Positions 56,591 through 64,000 of a stretch of 64,000 bases of DNA are shown piece by piece. The stretch is from Laspinema sp963821735. Lineage in GTDB: Bacteria > Cyanobacteriota > Cyanobacteriia > Cyanobacteriales > Laspinemataceae. The notes under the pieces are model-generated. The model was not told the DNA's origin. It searched no databases and saw only the letters and a list, made by a program, of their open reading frames with translations. Both the position numbers and the translations under genes were made by a program. The number at the start of each line of letters is the position of its first letter. Position 1 is the first letter of the stretch. Location of the stretch: the NCBI GenBank assembly GCA_963821735.1, contig CAWGFK010000070.1, positions 124,001-188,000 of the forward strand. Direction: 5' to 3'.

Positions 56591-59271
56591 ATGTCATTTG
56601 TTGGTTTACATATTCACACCGATTACAGTCTGCTTGATGGTGCCAGTCAGATTCCGAAACTGATTGACAAGGCGATCGAGTTGGGAATGCCTGCGATCGC
56701 CTTGACGGATCACGGCGTCATGTACGGGGCGATCGAACTGATTAAAGCCTGCCGAGGCAAGGGAATTAAACCGATTATCGGCAATGAAATGTATGTAATT
56801 AATGAACCCTTAGACACCAAAGCCCGTTGCCGTCGCTATCATCAAGTGGTGTTAGCTAAAAACACCAAAGGCTATAAAAATTTAGTTAAACTTACCACCA
56901 TTTCTAGTTTAGAAGGAATTCACGGCAAAGGCATTTTTGCCCGTCCTTGTATTAATAAAGAACTGTTAGAACAATATCATGAAGATTTGATTGTCACCAG
57001 TGCTTGTTTAGGGGGAGAAATTCCGCAAGCGATTTTGCAAAACAAACTAGATGTCGCCCGGAAAGTGGCGAAATGGTATAAGAAACTCTTTGGGGATGAT
57101 TATTATTTAGAACTCCAGGATCATGGGTCTCAGGAAGACCGGATCGTGAATGTGGAATTGGTGAAAATTGCCCGAGAACTGAATATTAAACTGATTGCCA
57201 CCAATGATTCCCATTTTATCTCTTGTTATGACGTAGAAGCCCATGATGCGCTGTTGTGTATTCAAACCGGCAAGCTGATTAGTGAAGATAAGCGGATGCG
57301 CTATAGCGGGACGGAGTATATGAAATCCGCCGAAGAGATGGCGTTGTTGTTTAGAGATCACTTGTCCGATGAGGTGATTCAAGAGGCGATCGCCAATACC
57401 CTAGAAGTTGCCAGCAAAATCGAACCCTACCACATTCTCGGCGAACCTCGGATTCCCGATTTCCAATGTCCTCCCGGTGAAACTCCCAACACCTATGTGG
57501 AATGGATTGCCAAAGAAGGACTGAAGGAACGCTTTAAGGTTAAAAGCTACGAAGAAATTGACCAAGTGTATCGGGACCGGCTGGTTTATGAAATCGAAAT
57601 GCTGCAAAAAATGGGGTTTGCGGCTTATTTTCTAGTGGTTTGGGATTACATCAAATATGCACGCGATCGCGGCATTCCTGTCGGTCCCGGACGGGGGTCT
57701 GCCGCCGGGTCTCTCGTCGCCTATGCCATGCAAATTACCAATATTGACCCGGTACATCATGGACTTCTATTTGAGCGCTTCTTGAACCCAGAACGGAAGT
57801 CCATGCCTGATATTGACACGGATTTCTGCATTTCTCGCCGGGATGAAGTGATTCAATATGTCACCGAAAAATACGGCAAAGAACGGGTTGCCCAAATCAT
57901 CACCTTTAACCGGATGACCTCCAAAGCGGTGTTAAAAGATGTCGCCCGGGTGTTAGGAGTTCCCTACAAAAAATCCGATGAAATGGCGAAATTAATTCCC
58001 GTGGCGCGGGGGAAACCAGAAAAATTATATGTGATGATTTCCGATAAATCCCCCGCCCCAGAATTTCGCGAAGCTTATGTTAACAACGAAGAAATTCCCC
58101 GAGATGATGGAACTGTGGTCGAATTCCGCCAATGGTTGGATATGGCCATTAGAATTGAAGGAACCAACAAAAGTTCTGGGGTTCATGCTGCCGGAGTTGT
58201 TATTTCTGCTGACCCTTTAGATGAAATTGTGCCTCTCCAAAAGAATAATGATGGCGCAACCATTACCCAATACCCGATGGAGGATTTAGAATCCTCTGGG
58301 GTTATTAAAAATGGACTTTTTGGGGTTGAAGAATTTAACCATGATTCAGAAAACCCTGGACTATATCAAGCAAACAAAAAATCTGGATTTTGACCCCTAT
58401 CAGTTTCCCGCTGAAGAACGCAAAGCACAGGAAGTTAGAGGCAGAGGCTTGAAAAAATTCCCCAAAGATATTGAAAATACTTACAAGATTTTAGAACAAG
58501 GGGACCTCGAAGGGGTGTTTCAATTAGAATCCTCGGGGATGAAACAAATTGTGCAAGATTTAAAACCTTCTTGTATTGAAGATATTTCTTCCATTTTGGC
58601 ACTCTATCGTCCCGGACCATTGGATGCTGGCCTAATTCCTAAATTTATCGATCGCAAACATGGACGAGAAGAGATTGCCATATGAACATCCTCTTTTAGA
58701 AGGCATTCTGCAAGAAACTTATGCAGTCATGGTCTATCAAGAGCAGATCATGAAAATAGCCCAAGATTTAGGAGGATATTCCTTGGGTCAAGCGGATTTA
58801 TTACGCCGTGCAATGGGGAAAAAGAAACCCGAAGAAATGAATAAACATCGGGAACTTTTTCTGGATGGCGCAACAAAAAATGGTGTCTCCAAATCCATTG
58901 CCGAAAACTTGTTTAACCAGATGCTTTTGTTCGCGGAGTATTGCTTAAGCTACGATACGGAGATATTGACTGTAGAATATGGCCCAATGGCGATCGGTCA
59001 AATTGTAGAAAAGCAAATCCCCTGTACCGTTTATAGTGTCGATTCTAATGGGTATGTTTATACCCAGCCTATTGCTCAATGGCATCATCGAGGTCAGCAA
59101 GAGGTTTTTGAGTATGAACTCGAAGACGGTACAGTGATTCGCGCGACAAAGGACCATAAATTTATGACTGAATCAGGTCAGATGTTCGCGATTGACGAGA
59201 TATTTGAGAAAGGATTAGAGTTGAAGCGCGTAGATGGGATAGAGAAATGGGAATTTCCTACAGCAAGTTAA
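56591..59271 (+). CDS. dnaE: DNA polymerase III alpha, N-terminal part plus N-intein (two frameshifts)
   Basis: The catalytic subunit of the replicative polymerase. PHP domain at the N-terminus (MSFVGLHIHTDYSLLDGASQ), polymerase core with PGRGSAAGS and catalytic acids in MPDIDTDFC, and GTNKSSGVHAAGVVIS. The frame is broken twice. One extra A near 58309 turns the expected GVIKMDFLGLKNL into VIKNGLFGVEEF. One extra A near 58673 interrupts EEIAYEHPLLEGIL. With both removed, the N-extein is exactly 783 codons (56591-58941). It ends at LLFAEY, the standard cyanobacterial DnaE intein site, followed by 109 codons of N-intein and a stop at 59271. GGAG lies just before the ATG. Confidence 0.96.
58942..59268 (+). 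other. DnaE split-intein N half (IntN)
   Basis: 109 residues beginning CLSYDTEILTVEYG (splicing Cys1). It includes TQPIAQWHHRGQQEVFEYEL and the block B residues Thr69 and His72 in RATKDHKFMT, and ends KRVDGIEKWEFPTAS. It is very similar to Npu/Ssp DnaE IntN. The tail after KRVDG is 7-8 residues longer than in the Nostoc punctiforme protein. All splicing residues are present. Confidence 0.96.
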
Positions 59272-60047
59272 CACCTCAGCATCGACAACAAATTATTGAA
59301 GCGTTCCATAAAGGTATGGAATGTCGTGATATCCCTACTTATTTGGAAGTGAGTGAGCGTTCCGTTTCGCGAGTGCTTGCTGAAGCAGGCATCAATACCA
59401 AGCGCAGAAATCGCTATACCCTGAATGAAGGCTACTTCGATGTCATTGATTCTCAAGTTAAAGCGTACTTGCTAGGGTTAATGGCCGCTGATGGTTGCGT
59501 TACCTCCACTAACTATGTTGTTTTTGAATCTATTCAGCGGGAATTGGTCGAACTGCTAAAAGCCGAATTACAATACACAGGTGAAATCCGAGTAATTGAG
59601 CCTCCAGGTGGTTATGCCTCTCATTACCGCATTAATTTTTCTTCTGAGAGATTAGCGACGGCTTTATCCCGATATGCAGTAATTGCAGGTCGAGGAATAT
59701 CCGGCGTTTATTACTTCCCTGAATCAGATTATCTGGGGTCTTACCTATTGGGGTATTTTGATGGGGATGGTTGTGCGTATGTCAATAAAAATAGAAGTGG
59801 TGGATTGGTTTGTATCGTTGGTTCCCGACCCTTTACTTGTGAACTAGCCAAACAAGTTGATATGGGTAAAGTTGTTGCTCATCAATCTCAATCGGTGTAT
59901 TATTGGCGGATTTATAGTCGAACTCATATCCAAAAGTTTTATGATTTGGTTTATGCGAAAAATAAGTTAGACCAAGAGAAAACATTTGGGCTGTCATACA
60001 AAAAAGCAAAAATAGAAGAAATTTTAGGGAGTTACTCGCGTGGTTAA
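59247..60047 (+). CDS. LAGLIDADG homing endonuclease located within the DnaE intein
   Basis: A protein of 266 residues in a different frame from both dnaE parts. An N-terminal helix-turn-helix (LTPQHRQQIIEAFHKGMECR, ERSVSRVLAEAGI; about 8-47) is followed by two LAGLIDADG motifs: AYLLGLMAADGCV (about 73-85) and SYLLGYFDGDGCA (about 165-177). Each has an acidic catalytic residue, so a single-chain, pseudo-symmetric nuclease is expected. Its natural target would be the intein-less dnaE site. The ATG overlaps the IntN end by 25 bases, and its stop overlaps the IntC start by 8. Alternatively it is the endonuclease domain of one continuous intein, if one A is missing near 59245 and one G is extra near 60042. 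Confidence 0.92.
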   Translation: MGISYSKLTPQHRQQIIEAFHKGMECRDIPTYLEVSERSVSRVLAEAGINTKRRNRYTLNEGYFDVIDSQVKAYLLGLMAADGCVTSTNYVVFESIQRELVELLKAELQYTGEIRVIEPPGGYASHYRINFSSERLATALSRYAVIAGRGISGVYYFPESDYLGSYLLGYFDGDGCAYVNKNRSGGLVCIVGSRPFTCELAKQVDMGKVVAHQSQSVYYWRIYSRTHIQKFYDLVYAKNKLDQEKTFGLSYKKAKIEEILGSYSRG

Positions 60048-60147
60048 AATCAAAAGTAGGAATTTAGTCAGCACTCAAGAAGTTTATGATATTGGCGTTG
60101 AACGGGACCACAATTTTATTCTCGCCAATGGGTTAGTTGCTTCTAAT
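60040..60147 (+). other. DnaE split-intein C half (IntC)
   Basis: 36 residues, the canonical IntC length. Block F is VYDIGVERDHNFILANG, and block G ends GLVASN, with the terminal Asn and the +1 Cys of CFNKSHS. Splicing should be possible both in trans (with the IntN at 58942) and, if fused, in cis. Confidence 0.95.
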
Positions 60148-61554
60148 TGCTTTAACAAATCCCATTCCACGGCCTACGGTTACGTTACCTATCAAACTGC
60201 TTATTTGAAGGCGAATTTTCCCGTCGAATATATGGCGGCTTTGCTGACTTCAAATAGTGGAGACCAGGATAAAGTTCAGAAATATATCGCTAACTGTCAA
60301 GAGTTAAATATCACTGTCCAAGGGCCGGATATTAATCGGTCGGGGGTGGATTTTACTCCGGTTGATGCCAATGCGGAAAAGGGAACAATTCTGTTTGGAT
60401 TGTCGGCGGTGAAAAATATTGGCGACAATGCGATTCATGCTATTTTGACCGAACGAGAGGCGAATGGTCCGTTTCACTCTTTGGCGGATTTGTGCGATCG
60501 CATTAATCTCCATACAGTCAACAGTCGCGCCTTAGAAGCGTTGATTAAATGTGGGGCTTTGGATGGTCTCAATCCTAACCGCAAACAGGCGATCGAATAT
60601 ATGCCGTTGGCAATTAAATGGGCGCAGGACCGGGCTAAGGAACAAGAAACCGGCCAGCTTAATTTGTTTGACCAACTGGCAGTAATGACCGAAACTTCCA
60701 CCTTTGAATCCGCCCCGGTTCCCCCAAATATTGCTGATTTCCCGGTGGAGGAAAAGCTGCAATTTGAGAAAGAATTGCTGGGATTTTATGTCTCGGAACA
60801 TCCCTTAAAAAATGCCGGAAGAATTGCAGAACAGTTGGGAATTGAGGTGGTCAGTCTGGGGAAACTGGATGAACAGAAATCCCGGACTAAAATTAGTGTA
60901 CTGGTGGTGTTGACGGAAGTTAAACAGATTCTGACGAAAAAAGATGAACGCCGCATGGCTTTTCTGCAAATGGAAGATATTGAAGGGAAGGCGGAAGCGG
61001 TGGTGTTTCCGGATACCTATGAACAAGTGCACGAGTTGCTGATTCCAGATACGCCGATTCTGATCAATGGGAAAGTCGATCGCCGGGACGATCGCACTCA
61101 GTTGATTGTGGAAGAAGCCAAAGTTTTGAAATTGGATGAGTTAACCCCACTCCGGGAGACGGTTGTACCGACGAGGATCACGGAGATGATTTTGCTAGAA
61201 CTGACGCCCGATCGCATCAATACGCCGCAAATGCTCGATCACCTGAAAGTGATTCTGCAAGAACATTCCGTAGATAAAACCAAGGCAACGGTCCCGGCAG
61301 TTGCCATCATTGTGAAAGCGGGCGATCGGCATCGCGTTGCTGCCATTTGCGGTCCCAATTTCTGGGTCCAGGATTGTCATAATGTGGTCAGAGCCCTCAA
61401 TTCTGCTGGATTCCCCGCAGTGGTGTATTCTCTCCCTCCAGGGAATGGGATGGGGAATTTACCTCCATTCCCGGACCGGGTTCCGTTTCAGCATCTTTCG
61501 GTTCCCTATCTCAACTCGATTCGGTCGATTTTGCAGGACTTGGATGAGGGATGA
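60040..61554 (+). CDS. dnaE: C-intein plus DNA polymerase III alpha, C-terminal part
   Basis: A protein of 504 residues starting with GTG at 60040, preceded at 8 bases by AGGGAG, a good ribosome-binding site. The first 36 residues are IntC. The C-extein (468 residues) starts CFNKSHSTAYGYVTYQTAYL and contains the helix-hairpin-helix region, then an OB fold (ISVLVVLTEVKQILTKKDER), as in other DnaE-C parts. It lies in the same frame as dnaE-N, only 768 bases after its stop. In the well-studied cyanobacteria this part is at a distant locus. The frame is intact. Confidence 0.95.
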   Translation: MVKIKSRNLVSTQEVYDIGVERDHNFILANGLVASNCFNKSHSTAYGYVTYQTAYLKANFPVEYMAALLTSNSGDQDKVQKYIANCQELNITVQGPDINRSGVDFTPVDANAEKGTILFGLSAVKNIGDNAIHAILTEREANGPFHSLADLCDRINLHTVNSRALEALIKCGALDGLNPNRKQAIEYMPLAIKWAQDRAKEQETGQLNLFDQLAVMTETSTFESAPVPPNIADFPVEEKLQFEKELLGFYVSEHPLKNAGRIAEQLGIEVVSLGKLDEQKSRTKISVLVVLTEVKQILTKKDERRMAFLQMEDIEGKAEAVVFPDTYEQVHELLIPDTPILINGKVDRRDDRTQLIVEEAKVLKLDELTPLRETVVPTRITEMILLELTPDRINTPQMLDHLKVILQEHSVDKTKATVPAVAIIVKAGDRHRVAAICGPNFWVQDCHNVVRALNSAGFPAVVYSLPPGNGMGNLPPFPDRVPFQHLSVPYLNSIRSILQDLDEG

Positions 61555-61558
61555 CGGG

Positions 61559-61708
61559 GATAACGACTGAAGTCGTTACTACGAACTTAAGAAACGACTG
61601 AAGTCGTTACTACGAACACCGGAGGGGATAACGACTAAAGTCGTTACTACGAACAAGCGGGTTTCTCCCCCATCTCCCCCCATCTTCCCCATCTTCCCCA
61701 TCTCCCAT
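61559..61708. repeat. Three ACGACTGAAGTCGTTACTAC units and CCCCCATCT repeat
   Basis: Three copies of ACGA(C)TGAAGTCGTTACTA (one with TAAAG) at about 61563, 61592 and 61630 are followed by CCCCCATCTCCCCC-type sequence. This is the same pairing as at 14941 and 41512. It lies between convergent dnaE and the kinase gene, and may act as terminator. Confidence 0.8.
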
Positions 61709-63600
61709 CACGGTGCCTGCCACAACTTCACCGTCTCATCTCCTGCGGCAGTGGCGAGGGTTTTGCTATCGGGACTAAAGGTAACGGCAAAGACGCGATC
61801 GCTGTGCTCTGTCAAGGTACAAATCGGCTTACGCTGATGGATATCCCAGAGGATGACGGTTTGATCCCGGCTGCCACTGGCGAGTAATTTGCCATCGGGA
61901 CTAAAGGCTAAAGCATTGATCCGTTCAGAATGTCCCGGTAAGCGGGTAATTTGTTCACCTCGACCCACATCCCAAAGGACCAGAGACCCGTCAAAATTGC
62001 CGCTGACGATGGTTTGGCCATCGGGACTGAATGCCACAGCATTGACGAGGCCAGAATCGCCGTAGAGGGTAAAAAATTGCTTGCCGGTGTGGACATTCCA
62101 CAGCATCAGGGTGGTGTCGCGACTGCCGGAGGCGAGGGTAATGCCATCGGGACTAAAGGCGAGGGAATAGACCCAGCTTGAGTGGCCCCTGAGTTTGCGA
62201 ATGGCTTTGCCGGTGTAGGGATTCCAGAGAATGATTTTCCGGTCCCAACTCCCGGAGGCCAACATGGTCCCATCGGGACTGAAGGCGAGAGCATCTACTA
62301 ATTCAGAATGGCCGGAAAACCATCCCCCAAGGTTCCGAATTTTTTCTCCGGTTTCGGCGTTCCAGAGAATGATGCTTTTATCCCGACTGCTACTGGCGAA
62401 GAGGGGGGATTGGGGACTAAAGGCGACGGAGAGGACTAAATCGGAATGACCCTCTAGGGTGCGGAGGCGATCGCCGGTGATGGGATTCCATAGAATTACC
62501 GATTGATCTGCGCTACCACTGGCTAAGGTACTGCCATCGGGACTAAAGGAGATCGCCCAAACCCACCCTTGATGACCTTTGAGGGTCCGCAGGCATCTCC
62601 AGGCATGGGGATCTGCCAGGGGTGGAGTTGCCGGTGGAGGGACGCTGGGGATGGTTGGCGGTAAATTTTGCTCTTCTAAGCTGTTCAAAAAGGTAGGTCG
62701 CAGGGAATGCAAGTCTTCCAGAATCTCCGTTACAGACTGATAGCGTTCATTCACGCGGTCTTGCAAGAGTTTCTCTAGGATTTGGGCTAAACCGTCACTG
62801 ACATCAGACCCAATTTTCCAAAGTCGTTCTCTCCAGATCCATCTTCCCTCCAGAGGGTCGTACAAATCATCCACCCACTCTCCCGTTAACAGTTGAATGC
62901 AGGTGACCCCGAGACTGTAGAGGTCGCTGGCGGGATAGGCGAGTCCCCCCGGATCTGCTCTGGGGGTGCATATCCTTCGGTCCCAATGGCTGCTCCCGGT
63001 TCGGGCGAGTCCAAGACTGGCTAAACGTTTAGAAATGCCCAGATTGGTGAGGACTAATTGTCCGTTATGGCGGCGACGAATATTTTCGGGTTTGATATCT
63101 CGGTGAATAATATTGCGATCGTGAATGGTTTTGAACACGGGTAACAGGAGATCGAGCAGTTCCCAGATTTGGGGTTCTCGGAACGCCCCATGTTGTTCCA
63201 TCTCTTCGAGCAAACTTTGGCCGTCGATAAACTCGATCGCCATGTACAGGCGTTTGTCTTGCTCAAAATAATCTAGCAATTTGGCAATCTGCGGATGATC
63301 TCCGATTGCCTGCCGACGTTGAGCATCGTGTTCAAAGACTTCAATCGCCTTGTCCAGGGTATTACTGTTGATGGAGGCGTCTAAGCTATTTTCGACCGGC
63401 AGCAGTTGCTTGATAATACAGTAGCTGTCCTGGTTTTGTTGATCCACCGCCAAAAAAGTTCGTTCCATACCCCCTTCTCCTAGCAGTTGGATGGTACGGT
63501 AGCGGTCTTTGAGCAGCAAATGCGATCCACAACTTAGACAAGTCTGGATATTCGGTGGGTTTTGGGGATTTTGGCAAGCGGGATTCACGCAATAAGTCAT
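61708..63600 (-). CDS. Serine/threonine protein kinase with seven WD40 repeats
   Basis: A protein of 630 residues from MTYCVNPACQNPQNPPNIQT. The order is a zinc-ribbon-like start (Cys-x4-Cys ... CLSCG), a kinase domain (about 35-290) and seven WD40 repeats (about 340-630; for example GHSELVDALAFSPDGTMLAS). Kinase motifs: HRDIKPENIRRR; the glycine loop reads GEGGMERTF where GEGGFGRTF is usual; DFG is replaced by TNLG. The activation segment reads SSHWDRRICTPRADPG. Another frame over the same bases reads IGTEGYAPPEQIRGG, the expected sequence. Two compensating one-base errors (near 62989 and in the C-run at 62945-62950) explain this. Its targets are unknown. Confidence 0.92.
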   Translation of the reverse strand: MTYCVNPACQNPQNPPNIQTCLSCGSHLLLKDRYRTIQLLGEGGMERTFLAVDQQNQDSYCIIKQLLPVENSLDASINSNTLDKAIEVFEHDAQRRQAIGDHPQIAKLLDYFEQDKRLYMAIEFIDGQSLLEEMEQHGAFREPQIWELLDLLLPVFKTIHDRNIIHRDIKPENIRRRHNGQLVLTNLGISKRLASLGLARTGSSHWDRRICTPRADPGGLAYPASDLYSLGVTCIQLLTGEWVDDLYDPLEGRWIWRERLWKIGSDVSDGLAQILEKLLQDRVNERYQSVTEILEDLHSLRPTFLNSLEEQNLPPTIPSVPPPATPPLADPHAWRCLRTLKGHQGWVWAISFSPDGSTLASGSADQSVILWNPITGDRLRTLEGHSDLVLSVAFSPQSPLFASSSRDKSIILWNAETGEKIRNLGGWFSGHSELVDALAFSPDGTMLASGSWDRKIILWNPYTGKAIRKLRGHSSWVYSLAFSPDGITLASGSRDTTLMLWNVHTGKQFFTLYGDSGLVNAVAFSPDGQTIVSGNFDGSLVLWDVGRGEQITRLPGHSERINALAFSPDGKLLASGSRDQTVILWDIHQRKPICTLTEHSDRVFAVTFSPDSKTLATAAGDETVKLWQAP

Positions 63601-63783
63601 ACCAGCAAACACTCAAAAGTGGTTATATAATAGTCAGTTTTTACCAAGATTTTGGTCTTAGCACGTTTACCGAATGGGTCCATCGGTGCTGATTTTCAAG
63701 AACTATTTGGTATTACAGACTACCAATTTTAGGGAATTAATCAGCTTTTTCTGGTTCACACTCGTTTTGTTGATGGCCTAATT

Positions 63784-64000
63784 TTATGTTTTATTTTCAG
63801 TTGACAAGACAGCTTGCCAAATTTTGATTGTATTATCCCAACTGCTACTCACTAATTTGTTGCCTTCTGGACTAAAGGCAACCGAGGTAATAGGTCCAGA
63901 ATGCCATTTTAAGGTACAGAGTTCTTGTCCGGTTCTCAAATGGAACAATCTAATGAGCCGATCGCGACTGCCACAGGCGATAATTTCTCCATCGGGACTC
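63784..64000 (-). CDS. C-terminal end of a second WD40-repeat protein (partial)
   Basis: The reverse strand reads SPDGEIIACGSRDRLIRLFH, LRTGQELCTLKWHSGPITSV, AFSPEGNKLVSSSWDNTIKI and ends WQAVLSTENKT at a stop at 63784. Only the last one and a half WD40 repeats lie in the window. It is on the same strand as, and upstream of, the kinase gene, and its repeats resemble those of the kinase, so the two are probably tandem paralogues. Confidence 0.88.
   Translation of the reverse strand, partial: SPDGEIIACGSRDRLIRLFHLRTGQELCTLKWHSGPITSVAFSPEGNKLVSSSWDNTIKIWQAVLSTENKT

Overview
The window is cyanobacterial. It carries psaK, apcF, chlD, the acyl-ACP reductase / aldehyde-deformylating oxygenase pair, an NtcA-type glnA promoter and a DnaE intein. 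The octamer GCGATCGC (HIP1) occurs throughout. Many dispersed palindromic repeats, a very large PAS kinase and a WD40 protein kinase suggest a large-genome filamentous form of the Oscillatoriales type; that last step is inference.

Layout. 0-11 kb: an SGNH-fold protein, a CNNM/CorC membrane protein, mfd, two broken tandem paralogues of a HEAT-like protein, and a site-2 protease with CBS domains. 11-19 kb: psaK, trpF, folE, then a leftward block ado / B12-radical SAM / aar / accA that links fatty-acid synthesis to alkane formation. 19-28 kb: a leftward signalling pair (a kinase with ten PAS modules, followed at once by a receiver-histidine kinase hybrid) and an unknown protein. 28-39 kb: repeat arrays, chlD, an AI-2E transporter, a CPA2 antiporter, a Nif3-like protein, a lipoate-ligase-like protein between two direct repeats, a VapBC-type pair, a YbjN protein and a methyltransferase. 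39-44 kb: glnA with a textbook NtcA promoter, a nested palindrome cluster, and apcF. 44-48 kb: a degraded accessory patch (two transposase remnants, a broken leucine-rich-repeat lipoprotein, a hydrolase remnant, a secreted protein). 48-56 kb: tlyA, the divergent cobalt-efflux pair coaT/coaR with its operator-promoter, a VanY-type peptidase, gatA and a hydrolase. 56-61.5 kb: dnaE. 61.7-64 kb: a Ser/Thr kinase with WD40 repeats and the end of a second WD40 gene.

Most notable: at the standard cyanobacterial DnaE intein site, the N-intein half, a two-motif LAGLIDADG endonuclease gene and the C-intein half lie side by side at one locus in overlapping frames. In studied cyanobacteria the two dnaE halves are at unlinked loci and no endonuclease is present. 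This could be a fractured split intein with a resident endonuclease, or an intact endonuclease-bearing intein that only looks split because of two single-base errors. Either form would resemble the proposed ancestor of the split DnaE inteins.

Caution: single-base frame disruptions occur in genes expected to be essential (chlD, gatA, dnaE twice), and a compensated pair scrambles the activation segment of the kinase. Many breaks reported here may therefore be sequence errors rather than true pseudogenes.
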